From Nonomuraea cavernae (GTDB lineage: Bacteria; Actinomycetota; Actinomycetes; Streptosporangiales; Streptosporangiaceae), in the NCBI RefSeq assembly GCF_014646355.1, contig NZ_BMNH01000029.1, forward strand, positions 1 through 64,000: DNA of 64,000 nucleotides. Reading direction: 5' to 3'. The notes below the pieces were generated by a model. It made no database searches and was not told the DNA's origin. It was given only the letters and a program-made list of their open reading frames with translations. How positions within the stretch are numbered: position 1 is the stretch's first letter; each line of letters opens with the position of its first letter. The translations under genes were made by a program, and so were the position numbers. This document shows positions 51,230-59,980 of this stretch, in pieces.

Positions 51230-52819
51230 TCACAGGGTGATCTCGCTCCCGTGGATCGGGGCGGGCTGGGGGAGCCATCCGAAGCGCCGCTCGTAGGTCT
51301 CGGCGATGCCGATCAGCCGGTGGTCGCTGAAGTGCGGGCCGACCAGCATGACGCCGACGGGCAGTCCGTCGGCCTCGGCCGCGGGAATCGACAACGCCGG
51401 ATGGCCGGTGGCGTTGTGCAGCGGGGTGTTGTCCAGCATCGTCCAGCCGCGCAGCGCCTTGGCGAAGTCGTCGGCCCCGGGATCGACGCGATGCGCGTAG
51501 TGGCTCGCCGTCGGCATGGCGAGCACGTCGACCTGGGCCAGGGCGTGGTCGTAGGCCGTCCGCAGAGCGGGGATGCTGCTCTGCGCGGTCGCGTAGATCG
51601 CCCCGAAGTAGCGATCGCGCAGATACTCGCCTATCGCCGCGACGGCTTTGAAGGACCCGGGCATCTCGTCGCCGTAGGCCGCCACCCCCTTGCCGAACGC
51701 CTCGCGCTGCTCGGGCGCGTAGCGACCGGAGAAGTGGTATCCCTCCCCGTTTCCGTAGACGGTGGCCGCGACGCCTTCCAGCAGGGCGGCGAACATGATC
51801 GACCCGGCCACCTCGTGCTCGGGAACGGAGATCTCGACGAGTTCGGCGCCGAGTTCGGCGAACCGTTCCCACACCTGCTCCATCGCTGCGAGGGTCTCGG
51901 CCCTGCCCTCGTGACCGTCGTCGGGAAACCGCGTCCCCTCCGTGAGGAGGCCGATCCGCAGGCCACGAAGGTCGTCGCCGGCCGTCCTGACCGTCTCGAC
52001 GAACGGCAGATCCGGCACTGGCGCGGCCTGCCGGGGGTCGGACGGATGGGCGCCCGACACGGCGGCCATCGCGATCGCCATGTCCGCTGCCGTCCGGGTG
52101 AGCGGGCCGACATGATCGAACGTGCGGTCCAGGGAGGCGAGGCCGGTGTAGGGCACCAGCGAGAAGGTCGGCTTGAGACCGAGCACGCCGCACCAGGACG
52201 CCGGAAGTCGGATCGACCCTCCCTGGTCGGTGCCGAACGCGATGTCGACGTGGGGGTGGAAGAGCACCGACGCCGAGCCGCCCGAGGATCCCGATGCCGT
52301 CCGGCCGAGGTCGAACGGGTTGCGGATCGGGCCGAACGAACTGGTCTCACCGCCGCCGGAGAACGCCAGCGCCTCCAGGTTGGTCATCGCCACGATGCGC
52401 CCTCCGGCGCGCAGCACCCGCTCGGTGAGCACGGCGTCGGACTGTGGCGTGCTGTTCTGCATCACACGTGAGCCCACCGTCATGGGCACTCCCGCGACGG
52501 CGACGAGGTCCTTGAGCGCGATGCGCTTCCCGGCGAGCAGGTCGCTGGTGCGCTCGGCCTCGTCGGCGCGGACATCGACCCAGCGCAGCACCGCGTTGCA
52601 CGGGTCCTCCTCGGGAAGAGGGGGGCGGCCGGCGTTCCGCGGCCCGGCGACCACGCTGGGCCGCGGAACCAGGGGGCCGACCAGTTGCTGGAACCGTTCC
52701 ACTCGCGAGAGAACGTCGCGGGCCAGTGCGTGGAACCCGTCCAGTTCTTCCTCGCCCACGGTGAAACCGACACGTTCGGCATACCGGTTGATCTCTTCGC
52801 GCCGAATGTCTCGAATCAT
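51230..52819 (-). CDS. Amidase-signature hydrolase
   Basis: 529 residues from ATG 52819. The Ser-cisSer-Lys triad is complete: Lys103 in RIALKDLVAVAG, cis-Ser178 in TASGSSGGSAS and nucleophile Ser202 in GTDQGGSIRLPASW, with the usual 24-residue spacing between the two serines. It hydrolyses a carboxamide, releasing ammonia or an amine, probably on the imported substrate. Longer starts (52864, 52882) exist but would lie at or upstream of a good promoter (-35 at 52887-52892), and the leader before 52819 mirrors the one before the divergent gene at 53079, so 52819 is favoured. Confidence 0.88.
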   Translation of the reverse strand: MIRDIRREEINRYAERVGFTVGEEELDGFHALARDVLSRVERFQQLVGPLVPRPSVVAGPRNAGRPPLPEEDPCNAVLRWVDVRADEAERTSDLLAGKRIALKDLVAVAGVPMTVGSRVMQNSTPQSDAVLTERVLRAGGRIVAMTNLEALAFSGGGETSSFGPIRNPFDLGRTASGSSGGSASVLFHPHVDIAFGTDQGGSIRLPASWCGVLGLKPTFSLVPYTGLASLDRTFDHVGPLTRTAADMAIAMAAVSGAHPSDPRQAAPVPDLPFVETVRTAGDDLRGLRIGLLTEGTRFPDDGHEGRAETLAAMEQVWERFAELGAELVEISVPEHEVAGSIMFAALLEGVAATVYGNGEGYHFSGRYAPEQREAFGKGVAAYGDEMPGSFKAVAAIGEYLRDRYFGAIYATAQSSIPALRTAYDHALAQVDVLAMPTASHYAHRVDPGADDFAKALRGWTMLDNTPLHNATGHPALSIPAAEADGLPVGVMLVGPHFSDHRLIGIAETYERRFGWLPQPAPIHGSEITL

Positions 52820-52828
52820 CGCCTCGGC

Positions 52829-52892
52829 CTTCACATTGTGAAACTCGCATTCGATTGATGGCATTGAAGGGGTGCCGGTCACCGACTGTCAA
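52829..52892 (-). promoter_or_regulatory. Leftward promoter and candidate IclR operator of the amidase-importer operon
   Basis: Minus strand TTGACA (52887-52892), then an 18-nt spacer and TTCAAT. A perfect dyad TTCACA-T-TGTGAA (52830-52842) lies 10 nt before the ATG at 52819. A related dyad lies at the mirrored position before the divergent gene. Confidence 0.6.
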
Positions 52893-52999
52893 GAGGGAGA
52901 ACGCGAGAACCTTTCCTTGCAGGTCCCCGCGCTGAGCGGCGAAGGCGGCGGTCAAGGAGCCCACTTTCGGGCACTGAGCGATTGCTGTCGGCTACACCC

Positions 53000-53068
53000 T
53001 TGACGCGATCTGAGCCGGTCCCCCATTCTTTACTCACTCATTTTGAATCGACATTTCACATAGCGAAA
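53000..53068 (+). promoter_or_regulatory. Rightward promoter and candidate IclR operator of the CoA-transferase operon
   Basis: TTGACG (53000-53005) and CATTCT (53024-53029) with 18-nt spacing form a possible promoter. The imperfect dyad TTTCACATAGCGAAA (53054-53068) ends 10 nt before the ATG at 53079 and matches CTTCACATTGTGAAA (52829-52843) at 12 of 15 positions. Confidence 0.5.
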
Positions 53069-53078
53069 GTAGGGCGAG

Positions 53079-54263
53079 ATGAGCGTCGATACCCCGACCG
53101 ACGAAGGGGGCCGGCCGAGCAACGGCAGCCTTGAGGGGTTGCGGGTCGTGGAGGTCGCCACGATGCTGGCGGCGCCGTTCTCCGGGATGCTGCTCGCTGA
53201 TCACGGCGCCGACGTGGTGAAGGTGGAGATGCCCGAGGTCGGCGACGGCATCCGGCAGTGGGGGCACAGGAAGGGCGACGTCGCCCTGTACTGGAAGGTC
53301 CTGGCGCGGAACAAGCGCACGGTGACCCTCGACCTGCACGAGGAAGCGGGCCGCGAGCGGCTCAGGCACCTCCTCGCCGACGCCGACGTCCTCATCGAGA
53401 ACTTCCGGCCCGGCACGCTCGAGCGCTGGGGCCTATCGCCCAACGGACTGCGGGCCGCGAACGAACGACTGGTGGTGCTGCGGGTCTCAGGATGGGGCCA
53501 GGACGGGCCCTACGCCGACCGTCCCGGGTTCGGCACGCTCGTCGAGGCGTTCAGCGGATTCGCCCACATCAACGGCTGGCCGGACCGGCCCCCCACCCTG
53601 CCGCCGTTCGGCCTCGCCGACTCCATGGCCGGCATGATCGGCGCGTTCGGCATCCTGTGCGCCCTGCGGGAACGGGACCGGAGCGGCCGCGGACAGGTGA
53701 TCGACCTCGCCCTCTACGAGCCGATGCTCGCCGCCCTCGGCTCGCTGGTCATCGACTACGACCAGCAGGGCATCGTGCAGGACCGGATGGGCAATCGCAC
53801 GCCCTTCAGCGCCCCGCGCAACGCCTACCAGGGCAGCGACGGCGGCTGGTTCGCGATCTCGGCGAGCAACCAGAACACCGCCACCCGGCTGCTCACCACG
53901 ATCGGCCGCCCCGAACTGCTCGACGATCCCCGCTTCGCCACCAACACGGTGCGGACGGCGCATCAGGACGAACTCGACCAGGTGATCTCGGCGTGGGCCG
54001 CGCTCCGTACCCGCGACGAGGCCATCGCGGACCTCAACGCCGGCGGGGTGCCGGTCGCGCCGGTGAACTCGGTCGCGGACATCGTCGGCAACGAGCACGT
54101 CGTGGCGCGCGGCTCGCTGATCCGGGTCGCCGACGACGAACTCGGCGAGGCACTGGTGCAGGCGCCCGTGCCCCGGCTGTGTGACACGCCCGGCCAGGTG
54201 CGGTTCCTCGGCCGCCCGCTGGGCTCCGACGACGACCAGTGGACCGGCGGCCTGTGGAGATGA
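53079..54263 (+). CDS. CaiB/BaiF-type (family III) CoA transferase
   Basis: 394 residues. Family blocks LEGLRVVEVATMLAAPFSGM, LLADHGADVVKVEMPEVGD, NKRTVTLDLHEEAGRERL, LIENFRPGTLERWGLS and the catalytic Asp region FGLADSMAGM are present. Transfers CoA between carboxylic acids, activating the pathway's acid intermediate. ATG at 53079 follows AGGGCGAG. First gene of the rightward operon; its stop overlaps the next start (ATGA). Confidence 0.9.
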   Translation: MSVDTPTDEGGRPSNGSLEGLRVVEVATMLAAPFSGMLLADHGADVVKVEMPEVGDGIRQWGHRKGDVALYWKVLARNKRTVTLDLHEEAGRERLRHLLADADVLIENFRPGTLERWGLSPNGLRAANERLVVLRVSGWGQDGPYADRPGFGTLVEAFSGFAHINGWPDRPPTLPPFGLADSMAGMIGAFGILCALRERDRSGRGQVIDLALYEPMLAALGSLVIDYDQQGIVQDRMGNRTPFSAPRNAYQGSDGGWFAISASNQNTATRLLTTIGRPELLDDPRFATNTVRTAHQDELDQVISAWAALRTRDEAIADLNAGGVPVAPVNSVADIVGNEHVVARGSLIRVADDELGEALVQAPVPRLCDTPGQVRFLGRPLGSDDDQWTGGLWR

Positions 54264-55270
54264 CCCGCCGGATCTTCGTCACCCGCCCCGTCCCTGACCA
54301 CCTCGCCGACTCTCTGCGTGCCCGGGGCGTGACCCTGGAGACCTACAGTGGCGAACTGCCGGTGCCCCGGACGGACCTGGTACGAGCGGTTCGCACCTTC
54401 GACGCGGTGATCGTCACCATCTCCGAGCGGGTCGACGCCGACATCATCTCCCAGGCGCCGGCGGACGGGCCGCTGCGCGTGCTCGGCACCGTCTCGACCG
54501 GCACCGACCACATCGACCTCGGCGCCGCCGCCCTCAAGGGCCTGCAGGTACGGCGCGTCCCCCCAGCCATCACCGCACCCGCGACCGCGGAGCTCACCCT
54601 GGCCCTGATGCTGGTCACCGCACGCCGGCTGATCGAGGCGTGGAACGACCTGCGCGCCGGGTCCTGGAAATCGTGGATGCCCTACCAGTGGACGGGCGGC
54701 CTGCTCGCCGGCCGGTCGCTCGGCGTCGTCGGACTCGGCGCCATCGGCGGTCTGGTCGCCGGCTACGGCCATGCCCTCGGCATGCGGGTCCGGTTCACCG
54801 CCCGCTCCCCGCGCGAGGAGCTCCCGCCCTGGCTGGAGCAGGTCCCCCTCGACACGTTGCTCGCCGCGTCCGATGTGCTGAGCGTGCACGTCCCGCTGAC
54901 GGACGAGACGGCCGGCCTCATCGGCGAGCGTGAGCTCGGCCTGCTGCCCCCGGGCGCGCTGCTGATCAACACCTCGCGTGGAGGTGTCGTCGACGAGGAC
55001 GCGCTCCTCGCGGCACTCGACGGCGGGCGGCTGGCGGGGGCGGGGATCGACGTCTTCAGACGGGAACCCGTCGATCCGTGCCATGCGCTGGTGCGTCATC
55101 CGCGGGTGGTCGCCCTCCCGCACATCGGCAGCGCGACGACCTCGACCCGCGACGACATGATGCGCAGCGCCCTCGAAAGCGGCCTGCGCGTGCTCGACGG
55201 GCTCTCGCCGGCGGACGAGACCGTGCCGCCCGGCTTCGATCAAGCGGTGGGCAGGAGGCCGGCCAGGTGA
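54260..55270 (+). CDS. D-isomer-specific 2-hydroxyacid dehydrogenase
   Basis: 336 residues. Rossmann motif SLGVVGLGAIGG, NAD-binding NTSRGGVVDEDAL, catalytic Arg in VSTGTDHIDLGA/GLLINTSR context, Glu in DVFRREPVD and His in LPHIGS. Interconverts a 2-oxo and a D-2-hydroxy acid (glyoxylate/hydroxypyruvate-reductase-like). Coupled upstream (ATGA) and downstream (GTGA), so it is made together with CoA transferase and hydantoinase. Confidence 0.9.
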   Translation: MTRRIFVTRPVPDHLADSLRARGVTLETYSGELPVPRTDLVRAVRTFDAVIVTISERVDADIISQAPADGPLRVLGTVSTGTDHIDLGAAALKGLQVRRVPPAITAPATAELTLALMLVTARRLIEAWNDLRAGSWKSWMPYQWTGGLLAGRSLGVVGLGAIGGLVAGYGHALGMRVRFTARSPREELPPWLEQVPLDTLLAASDVLSVHVPLTDETAGLIGERELGLLPPGALLINTSRGGVVDEDALLAALDGGRLAGAGIDVFRREPVDPCHALVRHPRVVALPHIGSATTSTRDDMMRSALESGLRVLDGLSPADETVPPGFDQAVGRRPAR

Positions 55271-57411
55271 GGAACGACACCGATCCCACGACCGAGCGCG
55301 GTGCGCCGGACGAGATCGTCGTGGCCGCGGACATCGGTGGCACGTTCACCGACATCGTCGCCGTTCGCGGAGATCGCATGCTCGTCGGCAAGTTCCCCAC
55401 CGACTACGACGATCTCAGCAGGCCGGTCCGGGACGGCGTGGACCTGGCGCGCCGCGCCCTCGGTGGCCCGGACGCCAGGGTGGGCACGGTCATCCACGCG
55501 ACCACGGTGGCCACCAACGCGGTGCTGGAACGCCGCGGCGCCAAGGTCGGCCTGCTGATCACCAAGGGCTTCGCCGATCTGCTCCAGATCGGCAGGCTCC
55601 GGCGCGCGGACCCCTACACGCTCGACCATCGCAAGCCGGCGCTGCTGGTGGACGTCGATCTCGTCGCCGAGATCGACGAGCGGATGGACGCCTCGGGCAA
55701 GGTGGTGACACCGCTGAACGAGGCGGAGGTGGAGGAGGCGGCCCGCCGGATGGTGGCCGCCAGGGCCGAGGCGGTGGTGGTCGGCTTCCTGCACTCCTAT
55801 CTCGATCCCGCGCACGAGCGACGCGCCGCCGCGGCCGTCGCCAGGGTCGCCCCCGGCCTGCCGGTGGTGTCCTCGGCCGAGATCATTCCCGAGGCCCGCG
55901 AGTACGAGCGGATCAGTACGGCGGTGATCGCCGCCTACCTCGGGCCGGTCGTACGGCACTACCTGCGCCGGCTGGCGGATCGCCTGCGTGACGAACCTCC
56001 GGTCGACCAGTTGTGGGTCATGAAGTCCAGCGGCGGGCTGGCCACGGCCGACCATGCGATCACCCACCCGGAGGAACTGGTGGAGTCCGGTCCAGCGGCC
56101 GGAGTCATCGCCGCGGCGTGGGCGGCGCGCCGCGCCGGCGTGGAGACCGCCGTCGGGTTCGACATGGGCGGAACCACGACCAAGGCCGCCCTGATCGTGG
56201 ACGGCACACCGCGGATCAACCATGACTACGAGATCGGCGGTGCGGCGCACTCCGGCGACTTTCTGCGCAAGGGCACCGGGCATCCGTTGCGGTCCCCGGT
56301 CATCGACCTCGCCGAGATCGGGACGGGTGGCGGCAGCATCGCGTGGCTCGACGCGACCGGCGCCCTGCGCGTCGGACCGCGTAGCGCGTCGTCCACTCCG
56401 GGACCGGCCTGCTATGGACGCGGCGGCGACCTGCCCACCGTCACCGACGCCGACCTCCTCCTCGGCTACCTCGACTCCGCCCCGGCGAAGGAGGCGGGCG
56501 GTCTCGGCGTGCTCCACCGCGACCTCGCGGAGGCGGCGCTGAGCACACTCGTCACAGCCGGCGCCGCCCAGTCGGTGGTCCACGCCGCCTCCGGCGTGTT
56601 CGAACTCGCGGTCGCGCAGATGGCCGGGGCCGTCCGGCTCGTCTCGCTCGCCAAGGGCGTCGACCCTCGCGAGCTGATCCTGATCCCCAGCGGCGGAGCG
56701 GGTCCGGTGCACGCCTGGGCGATCGCGCGGGAACTCGGCACGAGCACGCTGCTGTACCCCGCCTTCCCCGGAGTCGCATCGGCCCTCGGGCTGCTCCAGT
56801 CGGAGGTGCGAGTCGACCTGGCCGTCGGGGTCCGGGCACGGCCGACGAGAGCGGCGGACCGCGACCTGCTCACGGCGCACCTGACCCGCCTGGCGTCCGA
56901 CGCGGCCGGACAGGCACGCGAACAGGCGTCGGGCCGGGAGCCGGGCTCGCTCACGGCGCAGCTGGACATGCGCTACGCCGGGCAGACCTATACGATCCCC
57001 GTCGATCTCGACGGCACCCGGCTCCCGGCCACCGATGACCTTCTCACGCGCTTCGGCGCCGCCCATCGGGCCGCCTATCACCACGACACTCCGTCGCGAG
57101 AGGTCGAGGTCACGACCGTCCGCGTCACGGCCACGGCACCGTCGGGCACCGTCAGGACCACCCCGCGGTGGGCGGCCGTGCCGACCGCGACGGAACGTCC
57201 GGTGGTCTTCGACGGTGTGCCGTACCGGGTGCCGGTGGTTCAGCGCGCCGACGTCGACGCGGCCGGACTGACCGGTCCGGCGCTGGTGATCCAGGTGGAC
57301 ACCACCATCGTCGTCCCGCCGGGGGCGCACATCCGGGCCGTCGGCGACGGCTCACTGCTGGAGATGAGGCTGCCGCGCACCGACGGCCCGGACGAGAAGG
57401 AGACCAGATGA
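55267..57411 (+). CDS. Hydantoinase/oxoprolinase family subunit A (HyuA-like)
   Basis: 714 residues. ATPase-like sugar-kinase/actin fold signatures: ADIGGTFTDIVAV (21-33), TTVATNAVLERRGAKVGLLI, SAEIIPEAREYERISTAVI, VGFDMGGTTTKAALIVDG and GTGGGSIAWLDA. With subunit B it forms an ATP-dependent amidohydrolase (hydantoin, oxoproline, caprolactam) or, in some cases, a carboxylase of ketones. Sequence alone does not decide which. GTG at 55267, overlapping the previous stop by 4 nt. Confidence 0.92.
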   Translation: MRNDTDPTTERGAPDEIVVAADIGGTFTDIVAVRGDRMLVGKFPTDYDDLSRPVRDGVDLARRALGGPDARVGTVIHATTVATNAVLERRGAKVGLLITKGFADLLQIGRLRRADPYTLDHRKPALLVDVDLVAEIDERMDASGKVVTPLNEAEVEEAARRMVAARAEAVVVGFLHSYLDPAHERRAAAAVARVAPGLPVVSSAEIIPEAREYERISTAVIAAYLGPVVRHYLRRLADRLRDEPPVDQLWVMKSSGGLATADHAITHPEELVESGPAAGVIAAAWAARRAGVETAVGFDMGGTTTKAALIVDGTPRINHDYEIGGAAHSGDFLRKGTGHPLRSPVIDLAEIGTGGGSIAWLDATGALRVGPRSASSTPGPACYGRGGDLPTVTDADLLLGYLDSAPAKEAGGLGVLHRDLAEAALSTLVTAGAAQSVVHAASGVFELAVAQMAGAVRLVSLAKGVDPRELILIPSGGAGPVHAWAIARELGTSTLLYPAFPGVASALGLLQSEVRVDLAVGVRARPTRAADRDLLTAHLTRLASDAAGQAREQASGREPGSLTAQLDMRYAGQTYTIPVDLDGTRLPATDDLLTRFGAAHRAAYHHDTPSREVEVTTVRVTATAPSGTVRTTPRWAAVPTATERPVVFDGVPYRVPVVQRADVDAAGLTGPALVIQVDTTIVVPPGAHIRAVGDGSLLEMRLPRTDGPDEKETR

Positions 57412-59003
57412 CCGGCTCGGCGAGGTCCGCGGTCACCCTGCAGGTTTTCGGCAACGCGCTCCACGGCCTGGCCAACGAGCTCCAGGTGTCCATGATCAGG
57501 GCCGCCTACTCCCCCATCATCAAGGAGATGTTCGACTGCTCGGCCGGGCTGATCTCCCCTGACGGCGAATACCTCGCGCTCGCCGACGGAATCCCGTTGC
57601 AGCTCGGTGTGCTGTCGACCGTGGCCCGCGAGCTGGCTCCCCTCGCCCGCGACCTCGGGCCGGGCGACATCCTCGTCACGAACGACCCTGCCACGGGCTC
57701 GCCCCATCTGAACGACTACCTGACCGTGGCCCCCGTGATCGTGGACGGTTACCTGGCCGGCTACGTCTCCACCCTCATGCACCACGCCGATGTGGGCGGA
57801 AAGACACCGGGCAGCATGCCCGCCGACGCGACCGAGCTGTTCGCCGAGGGCATGCGCTGCCCACCGGTACGACTCGTGCGGGCGGGCCAGGTCAACGAGG
57901 AACTGATGAGTGTCCTGCTGGCCAACAGCCGGCTTCCCGACAGCATGCGCGGCGACCTCGACGCGCAGATCGCGGGCACGCTCGTCGGCGTCCAGCGGAT
58001 GACCCAGCTGGTCCGCCGCTACGGCACCACGGTCTTCGACCGGCTGCGGCGGGAGTACCTCGACTACTCCGAGGCCCTGGTACGCGCCGAACTGAAGGAC
58101 TTCCGGCCCGGGACCTACTCCGCCGCGCGCACCCTTGAGCTGCACCATGACCCGGCCAGCGCCGCCGAGCTCGTCCGCGTGCACGCCGAGATCCGCGTCG
58201 CCGACGACGGCACGCTCGCGATCGACCTGTCCGGCTCCGACCCGCAGATCGCCCTGCCGTTCAACGTCGTGCTCTCCAACAGCCGATCGGCCGCGCTGGT
58301 CGCGCTGCGCTGCTTCCTGTCCGACGAGCTGCCCATGAACGCGGGGATAGAGCGCTGCGTGCGCGTCACCTGCCTGCCGGGACGAGTCACCAACCCCGAT
58401 CTGCCGGCGCCGGTCGGCGCCCGCGCGGCGCTCGCCGCGCTGGTGAACGAGGCCATGATCGACGCGATGGGGCAGGCCCACGGCAGCATCCGGGCGGCCG
58501 GCAGCAGCGGGGGCACGACGATGCCGTACGTGTGGGCCCACGCGGGCGGCATCCTGATCGACAACTCGACGACCGGCGGGATGGGGGCGACCGCCCGGCA
58601 GGCGGGTGAGAGCGTGGTGGACAACTGCGTGACCAACGCGATGAGCTATCCCAACGAGGTCCTCGAACAGGACCATCCTCTCCTGATCGAGGAGGTCCGC
58701 CTCCGCCGCGGCTCCGGGGGCGCCGGCCGCCACGGCGGCGGTGACGGGCTCGTCCGCCGGGTGCGCTTCCTCGCCGACGGCATGCTGTCGCTGCGGGGTT
58801 ACCGGACTCTCGGCGGTCCCCCGGGGGCCGGGGGCGGCGGCGAGGGCGCGGTGTCCCGGTGGACCCTGATCCGGGACGGCCGCGAGCAGGTGCTCGCCCC
58901 GCAGCAGACGGGGATCGCGACCCTGCCCGGCGACGTCCTGCTGATCGAGACTCCCGGTGGTGGCGGTTTCGGCCCGGAAGAAGGGACCTCTGATGGAGCC
59001 TGA
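57408..59003 (+). CDS. Hydantoinase/oxoprolinase family subunit B (HyuB-like)
   Basis: 531 residues with HyuB blocks: MIRAAYSPIIKEMFDCSAGL, GDILVTNDPATGSPHLNDY, THMHHADVGG-like YVSTLMHHADVGGKTPGSMP, ETPGGGGFG at the C-terminus, and GSSGGTTMPYVWAHAGGILI. Shares the active unit with subunit A. ATG at 57408 (ATGA overlap). The metal-binding His-His-Asp is kept. Confidence 0.92.
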   Translation: MTGSARSAVTLQVFGNALHGLANELQVSMIRAAYSPIIKEMFDCSAGLISPDGEYLALADGIPLQLGVLSTVARELAPLARDLGPGDILVTNDPATGSPHLNDYLTVAPVIVDGYLAGYVSTLMHHADVGGKTPGSMPADATELFAEGMRCPPVRLVRAGQVNEELMSVLLANSRLPDSMRGDLDAQIAGTLVGVQRMTQLVRRYGTTVFDRLRREYLDYSEALVRAELKDFRPGTYSAARTLELHHDPASAAELVRVHAEIRVADDGTLAIDLSGSDPQIALPFNVVLSNSRSAALVALRCFLSDELPMNAGIERCVRVTCLPGRVTNPDLPAPVGARAALAALVNEAMIDAMGQAHGSIRAAGSSGGTTMPYVWAHAGGILIDNSTTGGMGATARQAGESVVDNCVTNAMSYPNEVLEQDHPLLIEEVRLRRGSGGAGRHGGGDGLVRRVRFLADGMLSLRGYRTLGGPPGAGGGGEGAVSRWTLIRDGREQVLAPQQTGIATLPGDVLLIETPGGGGFGPEEGTSDGA

Positions 59004-59898
59004 GCTCGGCGCCTCCCGCCACGATCGGCTGCGCCGGGTGCAGTCGCTGCTCTTCGTGCCCGGCGATCGTCCGGACCGGTTCGGCAAGGCGCTGGCCGCC
59101 GGAGCCGACGCCGTCGTCATCGATCTCGAGGACGCGGTACGGCCCGCCGACCGTCCGGCGGCTCGCGGCCACATCGCCGACCTGCTCCGGTCCCATCCAG
59201 CGCCGGTCCCCGTCCTGGTCCGGGTGAACGACATCCGCACCGGTGAGCTGTCCGCCGACGTCGAGAGCGTCATCGGCGCCGGGCTCGACGGCCTCGTCGT
59301 CCCCAAGCTCGACCCCGACTGCGCCGCGGCGACCGACGAGCTGATCGGTGAGGCGGAGCAGGCCCGAGGGCTGGCGCCGGGCTCGATCCCCGTGCTCGGC
59401 ATCGTCGAGACGGCGGCAGGACTGCTGCGGCTCGCCGCCCTGCCACGACTGCCCGCGCGGATCGTGCGGCTCGCTTTCGGGGCGGGCGATTTCTCCGCCG
59501 ACACCGGCGCCGTATGGCTCCCCGGCAATCCGGCGCTGCTCGCGGCGAAATCGATGATCGTGTGGATCTCCACGGCACTGGACCTCGCCCCACCCGTCGA
59601 CACCGCGTTCCCCTGGGTGAACGATCCCGACGGGCTGCGTGCCGAAGCCGACGACGCCGCGGCCGTCGGCTACCTCGGGAAATTCTGCATCCACCCGGCA
59701 CAGATCGAGTCCGTGCACGCCGCGCTGCGCCCGTCGGACGACCAGGTACGGCGGGCCGAGGCGGTCATCGAGGCGCTGTCGGGATCCGGCGCGGCCGGCG
59801 CCCAACTGATGAACGGCCAGCTCATCGACGAAGCCGTCGTCAAATGGGCCCGACGGATGCTCGCGATCGGCGGCCACCGGCCACAGCGACCGGACTGA
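58993..59898 (+). CDS. CitE/HpcH-type CoA-ester lyase
   Basis: 301 residues, TIM barrel: SLLFVPGDRPDRFGKALAAG, VVIDLEDAVRPADRP, VPVLVRVNDI, GIVETAAGLL with the metal-binding Glu, AFGAGDFSAD and FCIHPAQIESVH. Family members split or join malyl-CoA, citramalyl-CoA or related beta-hydroxyacyl-CoA esters. Here it probably cleaves the CoA ester made by the CoA transferase. ATG at 58993 lies inside the end of the HyuB gene (11-nt overlap), after AAGGG. Confidence 0.88.
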   Translation: MEPELGASRHDRLRRVQSLLFVPGDRPDRFGKALAAGADAVVIDLEDAVRPADRPAARGHIADLLRSHPAPVPVLVRVNDIRTGELSADVESVIGAGLDGLVVPKLDPDCAAATDELIGEAEQARGLAPGSIPVLGIVETAAGLLRLAALPRLPARIVRLAFGAGDFSADTGAVWLPGNPALLAAKSMIVWISTALDLAPPVDTAFPWVNDPDGLRAEADDAAAVGYLGKFCIHPAQIESVHAALRPSDDQVRRAEAVIEALSGSGAAGAQLMNGQLIDEAVVKWARRMLAIGGHRPQRPD

Positions 59899-59980
59899 AC
59901 CGCCGGGCCCGGCGCGCCGAGGCTGCGATCGCCCAGAGACAACCACCAACCCCCCGGCTCGTCGAGCCACAGGAGAGAAC

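Noticed and set aside
55240..57330. 696-codon minus-strand open frame under the hydantoinase A gene
   Set aside because: Fully antisense to a well-supported gene. The residue mix is typical of a high-GC shadow frame.
57240..59603. 787-codon minus-strand open frame under HyuB and the CitE-like gene
   Set aside because: Spans the boundary of two real genes in the opposite strand with no domain signature.
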